This document shows, piece after piece, positions 10,201-17,839 of a stretch of 64,000 bases of DNA. The notes beneath the pieces are model-generated. The model saw only the letters and a list, made by a program, of their open reading frames with translations, searched no databases and had not been told where the DNA came from. The DNA comes from an uncultured Lacticaseibacillus sp. (lineage in GTDB: Bacteria > Bacillota > Bacilli > Lactobacillales > Lactobacillaceae). The stretch covers positions 34,413 through 98,412 of the forward strand of contig CAKRNG010000004.1 of the NCBI GenBank assembly GCA_934370925.1, in the 5' to 3' direction. Position 1 is the first letter of the stretch, and each line of letters begins with the position of its first letter. The position numbers and the translations under genes are program-made.

Positions 10201-10769
10201 ACGACTTCCTCACGAAACAGCAGGATGATCTGAATTCCGCGAAGGACCAGCTTTTAGGGACCATGTCGGAGCTGGATGATGAAGTGCGTGCGCGTTTCCA
10301 AGAGGTTTTCGAAGCCACATCAGCGGCGTTCACGGAAATCTTCCCCCAGATGTTTGGGGGCGGTCACGCTGAGCTGCGACTGACAAATCCAGATGACATG
10401 TTAACGACGGGGATTGAGATTATTGCGTCGCCACCTGGTAAGAAACTGGTACGCTTGTCACTGCTTTCGGGTGGGGAACGTGCACTGACAGCCATCACGC
10501 TGCTCTTTGCAATTTTGCGCGTCCGCCCAGTACCATTCTCCATCCTGGATGAAGTTGAAGCCAGTTTGGATGAAGCCAACGTGGACCGATTTGGGGCATT
10601 TTTGCAGCATTATTCAAGTTCGACGCAGTTCATTGTCATCACGCACCGACGCGGGACGATGGTCGCAGCGGATGTTCTGTACGGGGTAACCATGCAGGAA
10701 TCCGGTGTGTCACGGATGGTTGCGGTGTCGCTGGATGAGGCAGTCCAAAAGAAGGCGGCCACATCCTGA
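7209..10769 (+). CDS. smc: Chromosome partition protein SMC
   Basis: SMC is the ATPase of the bacterial condensin and compacts and segregates the chromosome with ScpA and ScpB. The 1186-residue protein has Walker A GPNGSGKSN at residues 31-39, long coiled coils rich in Gln, Glu and Ala, and a hinge at about residues 510-650 with a glycine-rich MSGGSKQQG. The C-terminal head carries the signature LLSGGERALTA and Walker B FSILDEVEASLD. The glutamine-rich coiled coil gives many antisense open frames, which are shadows. It lies in an rnc-smc-ftsY cluster. Confidence 0.97.
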   Translation: MQLKALTLNGFKSFADKTTIEFDHGLTGIVGPNGSGKSNITEAIRWALGEQSAKSLRGERMGDIIFAGTAQRPALNRAEVTLTFNNADGYLKDQPEEVTVTRRLFRNGESDFLINNHQVRLRDVIEMFMDSGLGRESFAFISQGRVESIFNSKPEDRRGIFEEAAGVLKYKQQKQRAQTQLQETSDNLARVFDIVHELSGRMDPLAEQASIAQDYERQTTEYAGLHQQLLALEIRDMSSEQEATKEQAAVTKQQIAQLNQLIAKLEADSDQLTVSEAETEERLNQVNDALLAKSTQQEALTGEENVSTERTQNANTTVADLKEQLEQAHLDAEMATTRLIELTQKLTELDATIQTLKKQLKALGELSQTPEAINAELDRLQSTYIETLQQQADNRNELAALEKEQQLSATQLSATQARLSELDAQKTQLDTKQTALTVRLTDMQATADAATETYETARQTVTTAVQSVQEATATYNAHRSQYARTEERHKALAELATDYAGFYGGVRTVLKAKDQLQGVIGAVAELMVVPTAYQEALDQALGGSLQSIVTQDEPAAKAAISYLKQRRAGRANFLPLSVIRPRTLPGSVAQSLQQQTGFIGIGVDLVSFKPELANVMGNLLGSLIVMDNLDNAIQAARVTGHRYRIVTLDGDILNAGGSMSGGSKQQGKTSPLARAQEVQQLAATLTKMREQLTVEEQQLDNLNTVLADAQAQAKTAESAFNLAKTELQACQGDERVLTDQLQQLARQRANLELSMPAGTVDLADKQTHLKEAGEAIAARLVSTQKQIDAFKAQLADVSSAADMRQEEKAKLQAALAVAKNDRTSALNQQQQWQESGQTATARIDKLNARIQTINQTAQLTQQDREQRKETLARLKKEIAKLKKNQTGLTEEKATLRTQMSRVSAQITTAYSERQTAMTAAEGQAVTLSRLKQNLNARLDQLRDDYELTYEAAIAQVSVPEPDQPQLRSRIKLLKRGIDELGPVNPHAVAEYAEVKERYDFLTKQQDDLNSAKDQLLGTMSELDDEVRARFQEVFEATSAAFTEIFPQMFGGGHAELRLTNPDDMLTTGIEIIASPPGKKLVRLSLLSGGERALTAITLLFAILRVRPVPFSILDEVEASLDEANVDRFGAFLQHYSSSTQFIVITHRRGTMVAADVLYGVTMQESGVSRMVAVSLDEAVQKKAATS

Positions 10770-10828
10770 TGGTGGCTGATTAAGGCGCAGGTTGGGCGTG
10801 AATAGACGTTGAGATTAGGAGGAAACAC

Positions 10829-11848
10829 ATGGGATTTTTTGACCGTATCAAGAAAGCCTTTAGTGGCAAAGAAGAAACAGAGGAAACCGAAAAGTACGAT
10901 GCAGCCCTCGAGAAGAGCCGAACGAGTTTCGGGGACCGGCTGAATGCACTGTTTGCGAACTTCCGCACCGTTGATGAAGACTTCTTTGACGATTTGGAAG
11001 AAACGCTTATCGGAGCAGACGTTGGCTTTGAGACGGCCGTGAAGATTACGGATGAGTTGCGTGAGGAAGTGAAGTTGCGTAACGTCCGCGATTCCAGTGC
11101 GGTTGCGCGGGTGATCGTGCAAAAACTGGTGGATCTGTACGGTGAATCGGGTGCAGATGAAGACAACAGTCTGCATTTTGCTGAGGAAGGACCTACCGTT
11201 TTCCTTTTTGTCGGGGTGAACGGCGCCGGAAAGACAACCACGATTGGAAAGCTAGCCAACCGGTTGCACAAGGAAGGCAAGTCAGTGCTGCTGGCTGCCG
11301 CCGATACGTTCCGTGCAGGTGCGATTCAGCAGTTGCAGGTTTGGGGTGAACGTGATGGTGTGCCCGTCGTTGCGGGTCCTGAGGGTGGCGATCCGGCCGC
11401 AGTCGTTTATGATGCTGTCATTCGTGCCAAGAAGGAAAACGCGGATGTCTTGATTGTTGACACTGCGGGCCGTTTGCAGAACAAGGTTAACCTCATGAAT
11501 GAGTTGGCGAAAATCAAACGGGTGATTCAGCGTGAACTACCAGATCAGCCTTCTGAAGTCTTGCTCGTTGTCGATGGAACGACAGGCCAGAATGCACTGA
11601 GCCAGGCGAAGGAATTCAACCAAACCACAGAAATGACGGGGCTTGTCCTGACCAAATTGGATGGTTCTGGTAAGGGGGGCATTGTGCTTGCCGTTCGCAA
11701 CGAACTACACGTGCCCGTTAAGCTTGTTGGGTTAGGTGAGGGCATCGACGATCTATCCGACTTTGATCCGACCAAGTTCGTCTATGGCCTCTTCAAGGGC
11801 TTGATTGATGATCCCGCAGCGGCTGAAGATGGGGAGGAAACCGAATAA
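10829..11848 (+). CDS. ftsY: Signal recognition particle receptor FtsY
   Basis: FtsY is the membrane-associated GTPase that docks SRP-ribosome complexes at the translocon. The 339-residue protein has a short acidic, Glu-rich A region (residues 10-25), then the N domain and the GTPase G domain with GVNGAGKTTTIGKLA, DTAGRLQ and TKLDGSGKGG. The ATG follows AGGAGG at 10818-10823. The stop codon shares one base with the start of the next gene, so the two are translationally coupled. Confidence 0.97.
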   Translation: MGFFDRIKKAFSGKEETEETEKYDAALEKSRTSFGDRLNALFANFRTVDEDFFDDLEETLIGADVGFETAVKITDELREEVKLRNVRDSSAVARVIVQKLVDLYGESGADEDNSLHFAEEGPTVFLFVGVNGAGKTTTIGKLANRLHKEGKSVLLAAADTFRAGAIQQLQVWGERDGVPVVAGPEGGDPAAVVYDAVIRAKKENADVLIVDTAGRLQNKVNLMNELAKIKRVIQRELPDQPSEVLLVVDGTTGQNALSQAKEFNQTTEMTGLVLTKLDGSGKGGIVLAVRNELHVPVKLVGLGEGIDDLSDFDPTKFVYGLFKGLIDDPAAAEDGEETE

Positions 11849-13101
11849 TGAGTTGGCGTGATGACTGCGATGCACGACTACTAGAAATTGTTGACCGCGT
11901 GGACAAGAAAATTGCGCCACGTCTGGCGCAGCTCGATGAACAAATTGTTGAGAACGAATCACGGGTACTGAAGGCGTTTCAGAAGTACCACGTTGCCGAA
12001 AGCGATTTGACAGGGTCAACCGGGTACGGTCACTCTGATGAAGGACGGGACAAGTTGGAGGAAATCTACGCCGAAGTTCTTGGCGGGGAAGACGCCCTTG
12101 TGCGGCCACAGTTTGTTTCGGGGACACACGCGATTGGGGTGTCACTTCTGGGTTTGGTTCGTCCGGGTGACGAAATCGTCTACATCACGGGCAAACCTTA
12201 CGACACGCTCCAGGAAGTATTAGGGATTGCTGGTAACGGGGTCGGGAGTGCCAAGGAATATGGCGTGACCGTTGATTGGGTGGACCTCAAGGAAGACGGC
12301 AGTGCGGACTTTGATGCGATTAACGCGCGACTATCGCAGAAGACGACCGTGGTTGCCATCCAGCGCTCACGTGGCTACTCAACCCGTGATTCATTTACCG
12401 TGCAGAAGATTGCGGAGATGATTGCGTGCGTCAAGAAGGTGGCACCAGATGCCTACATCTTCATTGATAATGCGTACGGTGAGTTCTCTGAGACCATCGA
12501 ACCGCTGAATGTTGGGGCGGATTTGATGGCCGGGAGCCTCTTCAAGAATGCAGGTGGTGGTCTAGCTAAGACCGGTGGCTACATTGTGGGACGCAAGGAC
12601 TTGATTGAACGCGTCGGTTACCGCTTCACGGTGCCTGGTCTAGGCGGTGCAGAAGGGGCCACGTATGGTGCGCTTGATGCCATGTATCAAGGGTTCTTCA
12701 TGGCACCACAAACAACCGGGAATGCCATTAAGGGCGCCGTATTCGAGGCCGCACTGTTGGAAGAACTTGGGTTGAATGTCTCACCACGATGGGATGCTGA
12801 CCGGACGGACTTAATTCAGACGGTAAACTTCGGTAATCCAGACGATATGGTCAAGTTTGCAAAGGCAATTCAGCACAACTCGCCAATTGATTCCTTTGTG
12901 ACCCCAATTCCAGAGCGGATGGCGGGTTACGAGGATGAAGTTATTATGGCAAGTGGGACGTTTGTTCAGGGCTCGACCATCGAGTTCTCTGCCGACGGGC
13001 CATTACGTGCACCGTACACGCTATACCTACAGGGGGGCTTAACGTTTGCACACGTGAAGCTCGCCATTATTGGGGCGGCACAGGAAACATTCTTCGCCTA
13101 G
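11848..13101 (+). CDS. PLP-dependent methionine gamma-lyase family protein (YnbB-like, 'aluminium resistance')
   Basis: This 417-residue protein belongs to the Cys/Met-metabolism PLP family that is often labelled aluminium resistance protein or methionine gamma-lyase. The aldolase-fold core and the likely PLP lysine are in MAGSLFKNAGGGLAKTGGYIVG; QRSRGYSTRDSF and FIDNAYGEF are also conserved. Substrate and true reaction are not established for this subfamily. It overlaps the ftsY stop by one base (TAATG). Its own stop codon shares its last base with the first base of repeat element A1. Confidence 0.85.
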   Translation: MSWRDDCDARLLEIVDRVDKKIAPRLAQLDEQIVENESRVLKAFQKYHVAESDLTGSTGYGHSDEGRDKLEEIYAEVLGGEDALVRPQFVSGTHAIGVSLLGLVRPGDEIVYITGKPYDTLQEVLGIAGNGVGSAKEYGVTVDWVDLKEDGSADFDAINARLSQKTTVVAIQRSRGYSTRDSFTVQKIAEMIACVKKVAPDAYIFIDNAYGEFSETIEPLNVGADLMAGSLFKNAGGGLAKTGGYIVGRKDLIERVGYRFTVPGLGGAEGATYGALDAMYQGFFMAPQTTGNAIKGAVFEAALLEELGLNVSPRWDADRTDLIQTVNFGNPDDMVKFAKAIQHNSPIDSFVTPIPERMAGYEDEVIMASGTFVQGSTIEFSADGPLRAPYTLYLQGGLTFAHVKLAIIGAAQETFFA

Positions 13102-13262
13102 AGGCTGCGCCAAAAGACGGTTTGGCCCCGGTATACAAGGCAGGCCCGGTGGAAATCCCGAACTTAGGATTTCTACCGGGCCTGTCTTGTATGTTAGGGG
13201 GCAGTCTTTTGGCGCGCGACTGGATGTAACGTTCGTGTGCTTTGGACTTATGGCGCACCCAC
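13101..13262 (+). repeat. Family A element, copy A1 (reference copy)
   Basis: This is a complete 162-bp element. It starts GAGGCTGCGCCA and ends TGGCGCACCC, so the ends are partly inverted. The outer stem GCGCCAAAAGAC (13107-13118) pairs perfectly with 13204-13215. The inner hairpin has two 25-base arms, 13134-13158 and 13167-13191, and the loop CGAACTTA; its only two non-Watson-Crick pairs are G.U on the plus strand. The tail contains TAACGTTCGTGTGCTTTGGA. It begins on the last base of the upstream stop codon. An antisense open frame across it (with [14 protein letters not shown]) is probably not a gene. Confidence 0.9.
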
Positions 13263-13297
13263 CGTGTACCCGGAAGACGATGGGTGCACGGTTTTTT
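13262..13297 (+). terminator. Intrinsic terminator of the ftsY-ynbB region
   Basis: CCGTGTACCC (13262-13271) pairs with GGGTGCACGG (13282-13291), with one G.U pair, and is followed by six T. It comes directly after repeat A1. Confidence 0.9.
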
Positions 13298-13305
13298 GAT
13301 GCGGG

Positions 13306-13337
13306 TCCTCGGTGAAGTGCGCACTGAGGATTTTAAT
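13306..13337 (+). repeat. Hairpin C, copy 1
   Basis: TCCTCGGTG (13306-13314) pairs with CACTGAGGA (13322-13330), with one G.U pair, followed by TTTTAAT. A related hairpin with the same TCCTCGG/GAGGA arms and an ATTTTAAT motif downstream lies at 25115-25158. Both are downstream of a plus-oriented family A copy. It could be a second, weak terminator. Confidence 0.5.
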
Positions 13338-13414
13338 GGCTTAAATAACGGCTTGATAGCGAAATTGGTAATTGGTTTTTGATGGGGTGTGGAAAACTTT
13401 TTAATTGCACGCGG

Positions 13415-13504
13415 TTATTTTCAGAAAATAATTCCGAATTAATCCGGCAAATTGATAAATCCATGAAAATTCGTCGCAATATTTTGATACGTTTTCAGAA
13501 AACG
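13415..13504. promoter_or_regulatory. Two perfect palindromes centred on TTTTCAGAAAA
   Basis: TTATTTTC-A-GAAAATAA at 13415-13431 and CGTTTTC-A-GAAAACG at 13490-13504 are perfect inverted repeats sharing an 11-base core. They lie in an AT-rich 460-bp stretch before the ylxM promoter. A short open frame (13379-13618) crosses them but has no convincing family or start. They may be protein-binding sites. Confidence 0.4.
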
Positions 13505-13637
13505 AAAAGGAACCTCTCAAAAATCGGTCTACACAAACAAAAACAGTTCGCACGCAATTCAGTTTTTCTTGCGAATACGAGGGTCTGTTTGGGTGAATCT
13601 AACGTACAGCAAAAGTAACGTTCAGTGGCGCGGTTAA

Positions 13638-13666
13638 TTGACTGTTACCGGGCTAACCGGTATCCT
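13638..13666 (+). promoter_or_regulatory. ylxM-ffh promoter
   Basis: TTGACT (13638-13643) and TATCCT (13661-13666) with a 17-base spacer lie 60 bases upstream of the ylxM start. Confidence 0.7.
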
Positions 13667-13725
13667 AAACAAGTGTAGAATTGCACCATTCAACAATTTA
13701 ACTTGAGGTTCAAGGGGCTGAACAG

Positions 13726-14067
13726 ATGGAGCTTGAAAAAACGAACCGGATGAATGACCTCTTTGCGTTTTATAAAGGTCTATTGACGGCAAAACAACAA
13801 AATTACCTCGCGCTTTACTATGGTGATGACTATTCACTGGGTGAGATTGCCGAGGATTACGGGGTCAGTCGCCAGGCGGTTTATGATAATATTCGGCGGT
13901 CAGCGAAGTTGCTCGAGACGTACGAAAATCAGCTCCACATGTTGGCGAAGTTCAATGCGAGCAACGCTGCGGTGGATGCGCTGAGTGCGTATGTGAAGGA
14001 CCGGTATCCGGATGATAGTGAGTTACGCCATTTGCTGGGTGCCGTGCAGGGAACTGTGGACGCTTAA
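13726..14067 (+). CDS. ylxM: YlxM family helix-turn-helix protein (UPF0122)
   Basis: YlxM is a small DNA-binding-like protein always found next to ffh in Firmicutes; it has been linked to SRP function, but its mechanism is not settled. The 113-residue product starts with the family pattern ([20 protein letters not shown]), then [38 protein letters not shown], a sigma-factor-like helix-turn-helix at about residues 25-65. It has its own promoter at 13638-13666, and ffh follows with a short gap. Confidence 0.93.
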   Translation: MELEKTNRMNDLFAFYKGLLTAKQQNYLALYYGDDYSLGEIAEDYGVSRQAVYDNIRRSAKLLETYENQLHMLAKFNASNAAVDALSAYVKDRYPDDSELRHLLGAVQGTVDA

Positions 14068-14136
14068 TCATCGCAATAAACAAACAATAAATGAATGAAT
14101 GCTCGCAACTTGCGGGTGAAACTAGGAGGATGCAAC

Positions 14137-15573
14137 GTGGCATTTGAGGGATTAACGGATCGGCTACAAAAAGCGTTTAGCGGCCTGCGCCGAAAAGGGA
14201 AGGTAACAGAGAGCGATGTTCGGGACGCCATGCGCGAAATCCGTCTGGCATTGCTGGAAGCCGACGTTAACTTTGACGTCGTGAAGGACTTCGTGAAACG
14301 CGTTCGCGAACAGGCACTGGGAACTGAGGTGCTTGAGAGTCTGACGCCAGCCCAACAGATCATCAAGATTGTGAACGATGAACTGACCAAGACCATGGGG
14401 GATGCGGCTGTTCCGCTGAACAAGTCAGACAAAATCCCAACGGTTATCATGATGGCAGGGCTGCAAGGGGCTGGTAAAACAACCACCGTTGGGAAACTGA
14501 CCAAGTACTTGCAGGAAACCGAAAAGGCGCGCCCATTACTTATCGCGGCCGATATCTACCGACCAGCTGCCATCAAGCAGTTGCAGGTCGTGGGTGAATC
14601 CGTGGGTGCCCCCGTCTTCGAACTCGGGACAGATGTGGATCCGCGTGAAATTGTGCGCCAAGGGATGGCACAAGCTGCCGAAAACCACAACGATTACGTG
14701 CTGATTGATACGGCGGGTCGTCTGCAGATTGACGAAAAGCTCATGCAGGAACTTGCTGACATCAAGGAAATTGCGCACCCAGACGAAATTCTGCTGGTTG
14801 TCGATGCCATGACCGGGCAGGCTGCTGTGGATGTGGCGAAGGGCTTCAACGAACAACTTGAAGTCACCGGGATTGTGCTGACAAAGCTCGACGGGGATAC
14901 CCGTGGTGGGGCCGCACTGTCGATTCGGGCCGTCACGGGCAAGCCCATTAAGTTCACTGGGCAAGGGGAAAAGATGGATGCACTGGACGTCTTCTATCCT
15001 GACCGTATGGCGAATCGGATTCTCGGGATGGGTGACATCCTGACGCTGGTCGACAAGGCTCAGAAGAATTTCGACGAAAAGCAGGCGCAGGAACTGAACG
15101 AAAAGATTCAGTCCAACTCCTTTGACTTCAACGACTTTCTGATTCAGATGGACCAGATGAGCAACATGGGCCCAATGGAAGATATCCTGAAGATGATTCC
15201 TGGGCTTGCGAACAATCCGCAGCTCAAGAACTTTAACGTGGATCCTAAAGACATGGCGCACATGAAGGCCATTGTGTACTCCATGACACCCGCCGAACGT
15301 GCAGATCCAGATTTGTTAAACCCTTCTCGTCGTCGGCGAATTGCCGCGGGGTCTGGTCGTCCAATCCTTGAAGTGAACCGGATGATCAAACAGTTCAACG
15401 TCTCCAAGAAGATGATGAACCAGATGAGCAAGGGGAACATGAACGGGCTCGAAGGCATGATGGGCGGTGGCGTGAAGGGCCGTCTGGGTAAGATGGCAAT
15501 GCGGTCCATGATGAAGAAGCAGAGTAAGCAGAAACAAAAGCTGTTGAAGAAGGCGCGGAAGGGTAAGAAGTAG
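14137..15573 (+). CDS. ffh: Signal recognition particle protein Ffh
   Basis: Ffh binds signal peptides of membrane and secreted proteins and, with SRP RNA and FtsY, targets ribosomes to the membrane. The frame is open from 14095, but the GTG at 14137 follows AGGAGGA at 14124-14130 and gives AFEGLTDRLQKAF, the family N terminus (478 residues). The G domain has GLQGAGKTTT, DTAGRLQ and TKLDGDTRGG. The C-terminal M domain is methionine-rich (MIKQFNVSKKMMNQMSKG) and ends in a lysine-rich tail. It lies between ylxM and rpsP. Confidence 0.97.
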   Translation: MAFEGLTDRLQKAFSGLRRKGKVTESDVRDAMREIRLALLEADVNFDVVKDFVKRVREQALGTEVLESLTPAQQIIKIVNDELTKTMGDAAVPLNKSDKIPTVIMMAGLQGAGKTTTVGKLTKYLQETEKARPLLIAADIYRPAAIKQLQVVGESVGAPVFELGTDVDPREIVRQGMAQAAENHNDYVLIDTAGRLQIDEKLMQELADIKEIAHPDEILLVVDAMTGQAAVDVAKGFNEQLEVTGIVLTKLDGDTRGGAALSIRAVTGKPIKFTGQGEKMDALDVFYPDRMANRILGMGDILTLVDKAQKNFDEKQAQELNEKIQSNSFDFNDFLIQMDQMSNMGPMEDILKMIPGLANNPQLKNFNVDPKDMAHMKAIVYSMTPAERADPDLLNPSRRRRIAAGSGRPILEVNRMIKQFNVSKKMMNQMSKGNMNGLEGMMGGGVKGRLGKMAMRSMMKKQSKQKQKLLKKARKGKK

Positions 15574-15635
15574 CAAACAGTCACGGGACAACGGACTGCT
15601 ATTTTGCACTTTTTCAAGCTGTAAAGAAAAAACAC

Positions 15636-15664
15636 TTTACACATCATGACATCTTTGGTATTCT
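15636..15664 (+). promoter_or_regulatory. rpsP promoter
   Basis: TTTACA (15636-15641) and TATTCT (15659-15664) are 17 bases apart, 35 bases before the rpsP start. Confidence 0.75.
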
Positions 15665-15698
15665 GTAAAAGTTAAGAATTAGAGGAGGCTATTTAATC

Positions 15699-15971
15699 AT
15701 GGCAGTTAAGATTCGTTTAAAGCGTATGGGTTCCAAGAAGAACCCATTCTACCGTGTTGTTGTTGCTGACAGCCGTTCCCCACGTGACGGCCGTTTCATC
15801 GAACAGCTTGGTTACTACAACCCACTCACCGACCCAGCAACGATTAAGCTGGACGGCGACGCAACGCTTGCATGGCTTCAGAAGGGCGCACAGCCATCCG
15901 ACACTGTTCGGACGCTTCTGTCCACTGAAGGTATTCTTCAGAAGTACCACGAAGCTCGTTACAGCAAGTAA
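15699..15971 (+). CDS. rpsP: 30S ribosomal protein S16
   Basis: S16 is a small-subunit protein needed for 30S assembly. The 90-residue product begins [35 protein letters not shown], the standard family N terminus. A GAGGAGG site precedes the ATG. It starts an operon with khpA two bases downstream. Confidence 0.98.
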   Translation: MAVKIRLKRMGSKKNPFYRVVVADSRSPRDGRFIEQLGYYNPLTDPATIKLDGDATLAWLQKGAQPSDTVRTLLSTEGILQKYHEARYSK

Positions 15972-15973
15972 TT

Positions 15974-16219
15974 ATGACGGTTGCGATCGTACCACTCGTT
16001 GAAGCGTTGGTGCGGCCACTCGTCGACCATCCGGAGGCGGTGACCGTGACCCAGCATGAAACTGCTGAGTACATGGCATTCGACCTGACCGTTCACCCCG
16101 ATGATATCGGGCTTGTGATTGGTCGCCAGGGTCGTGTTGCGCAAGCACTGCGCGCGGTGGTGTACGGCGTTAAATCGCCCTACACAAAGCGTGTTAGGCT
16201 CAACATCGTTAAAGGTTAG
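15974..16219 (+). CDS. khpA: KH-domain RNA-binding protein KhpA (YlqC-like)
   Basis: KhpA is a small single-KH-domain RNA-binding protein. With KhpB/Jag it affects cell elongation and mRNA binding in related species. The 81-residue product carries the KH signature GLVIGRQGRVAQALRAVVYG, with the GxxG loop as GRQG. It starts two bases after the rpsP stop, in the conserved rpsP-khpA-rimM-trmD order. A terminator separates it from rimM. Confidence 0.92.
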   Translation: MTVAIVPLVEALVRPLVDHPEAVTVTQHETAEYMAFDLTVHPDDIGLVIGRQGRVAQALRAVVYGVKSPYTKRVRLNIVKG

Positions 16220-16224
16220 TAAGG

Positions 16225-16268
16225 AAGTGCCAGTCAGCTGCTTGTCAGACTGATTGACACTTTTTTAT
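16225..16268 (+). terminator. rpsP-khpA terminator
   Basis: AAGTGCCAGTCAG pairs, with small mismatches, with CTGATTGACACTT, followed by a T run, just after khpA. Confidence 0.8.
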
Positions 16269-16295
16269 TTGTCGGCACTTGTTTTCGGGTATAAT
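16269..16295 (+). promoter_or_regulatory. Candidate rimM-trmD promoter
   Basis: A consensus TATAAT lies at 16290-16295, with a TTGTCG-like -35 at 16269 (15-base spacer, short). It sits between the khpA terminator and rimM. Confidence 0.5.
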
Positions 16296-16328
16296 GAAAC
16301 CATTAGTGAATAAATGGAGGAAAAAAAC

Positions 16329-16853
16329 TTGCCAGAATTTTACCATGTCGGCAAAATTGTGAATACGCACGGAATTCGGGGCGAGGTGCGTGTGATTGCC
16401 ACCACGGACTTCCCAGAGAAGCGGTTCAAGAAGGGCGCGAAGCTCTTTGTATTAACCCAGCCCGTGCAGGCGGTGACGGTTGCCGGCAACCGGAAGCACA
16501 AGGACTTCACGTTACTCACCTTCGAAGGCTTCGGAAACATCAATGAAGTTCTGCCATTTAAGGGGTTTGAACTGGGCGTTGATGCCAGCACGCTTGAGGA
16601 AGCACCACTCGATGACGATGAGTTTTACTACAAGGACATTGTGGGGATGACGATTCAAACCGAAGACGGTGCGGTCGTTGGACAGGTCAAAGAAATCATG
16701 GAACTTGGCCCCAATGATGTGTGGGTGGTGAAGCGCCGGGGTAAGCAGGATTTATTACTGCCATTCATTAAGAGCGTTGTGCTTAACGTGGATGTGGCGA
16801 GTCGCACGGCAACCGTTGAGATTCCGGAGGGGTTAGATCCAGATGAAGATTGA
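16329..16853 (+). CDS. rimM: Ribosome maturation factor RimM
   Basis: RimM helps assemble the 30S head around S19. The frame has an ATG at 16314, but that codon overlaps the ATGGAGG ribosome site. The TTG at 16329 is correctly spaced and gives [22 protein letters not shown], the family N terminus (174 residues). The C-terminal PRC-barrel follows, with [11 protein letters not shown]. The end overlaps the trmD start by 11 bases, so translation is coupled. Confidence 0.94.
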   Translation: MPEFYHVGKIVNTHGIRGEVRVIATTDFPEKRFKKGAKLFVLTQPVQAVTVAGNRKHKDFTLLTFEGFGNINEVLPFKGFELGVDASTLEEAPLDDDEFYYKDIVGMTIQTEDGAVVGQVKEIMELGPNDVWVVKRRGKQDLLLPFIKSVVLNVDVASRTATVEIPEGLDPDED

Positions 16854-17613
16854 TGTATTAACCTTATTCCCAGACATGTTCGCACCGTTGCAGCAATCAT
16901 TAATTGGCAAAGCAACGGAGGATGGATTACTCGACTTGAATCTGGTCGACTTTCGCCAGTACACGCATGACCGCCATCAGCATGTTGATGATACGCCATA
17001 TGGTGGGGGCGCGGGGATGCTCCTCAAGCCGGAACCTTTATTTGAGGCGATGGATGACATTAATGCGGGGGATCCAGCACCGAAGCGGGTTATTCTATTG
17101 GATCCTGCTGGCCGGCAGTTTGACCAAGCCGCAGCGGACGAGTTGGCACACGAGGACCACCTTGTATTCATCTGTGGGCATTACGAAGGGTATGATGAAC
17201 GGATTCGAACCTTGGTAACGGATGAATTCTCACTGGGTGACTTTGTGCTGACGGGTGGCGAAATTGCCTCGATGGCCATGATTGACGCCACCGCACGCTT
17301 ACTCCCAGGTGTCTTAGGGAACGCTGAATCACCCGAAACCGATAGCTTCCAGAACGGCCTGCTCGAGTACCCGCAATACACGCGACCAGCAACTTACCGG
17401 GGCATGGATGTGCCGTTTGTTCTGCAAAATGGGAATCATGCGTTGATTAATCGCTGGCGTTTGAAAGAAAGTCTGCGTCGAACGTATCTGCGCCGGCCAG
17501 ATTTGCTTGAAAACATTGAACTGGACAAAGAGGGTAAAAAGTTATTACGCGAGGTCAAGGGCGAAGAAAACGCGAAAAAGGCTGAAGCGGAAATGAATGA
17601 GTTGACTGACTAA
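16843..17613 (+). CDS. trmD: tRNA (guanine-N1-)-methyltransferase TrmD
   Basis: TrmD methylates G37 next to the anticodon and prevents frameshifting. The 256-residue protein has the SPOUT-fold motifs [32 protein letters not shown] and [18 protein letters not shown]. It ends the rimM-trmD operon. In most Firmicutes rplS follows directly; here a roughly 2.5-kb accessory segment intervenes. Confidence 0.97.
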   Translation: MKIDVLTLFPDMFAPLQQSLIGKATEDGLLDLNLVDFRQYTHDRHQHVDDTPYGGGAGMLLKPEPLFEAMDDINAGDPAPKRVILLDPAGRQFDQAAADELAHEDHLVFICGHYEGYDERIRTLVTDEFSLGDFVLTGGEIASMAMIDATARLLPGVLGNAESPETDSFQNGLLEYPQYTRPATYRGMDVPFVLQNGNHALINRWRLKESLRRTYLRRPDLLENIELDKEGKKLLREVKGEENAKKAEAEMNELTD

Positions 17614-17620
17614 TTAGCGC

Positions 17621-17726
17621 GGTGGGTGGCAGGAAGACTGTCTGCTCATACGCAATGAAAGCCAGGTGGAATTCCCAAAATTAGGGGATTCTACCTGGCT
17701 TTCATTGCATACAGGAATTTGGTGCA
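17621..17726 (+). repeat. Family A-like hairpin, copy A9 (divergent)
   Basis: Arms at 17652-17676 and 17684-17708 form a 25-pair hairpin with a seven-base loop, starting about 40 bases after trmD. The stem sequence differs from the other copies except near the loop (GGTGGAA opposite TTCTACC). Both non-Watson-Crick pairs are G.U on the plus strand. The flank GGCAGGAAGAC resembles the CCAGAAGAC arm of family A. It is the only terminator-like structure after trmD, but it has no T run. Confidence 0.55.
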
Positions 17727-17839
17727 ACTATCATTTTTTTAATTAAGGATGTATGATAAAATCCACCCCAAAATAAGGAATGATTTTCCTTTCAAAAAAG
17801 AATAAAATCAGCCTTAAATACATAAGAAGGTAAACAGAA

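Noticed and set aside
13067..13324. Minus-strand frame across repeat A1 (and similar frames in A2 and A4) giving [14 protein letters not shown]
   Set aside because: The frame is carried by the repeat itself, has no consistent start or ribosome site, and truncated copies break it. Treated as spurious.
13379..13618. Plus-strand frame of 79 codons before ylxM
   Set aside because: AT-rich noncoding composition, no family and no convincing ribosome site; it covers two palindromes.
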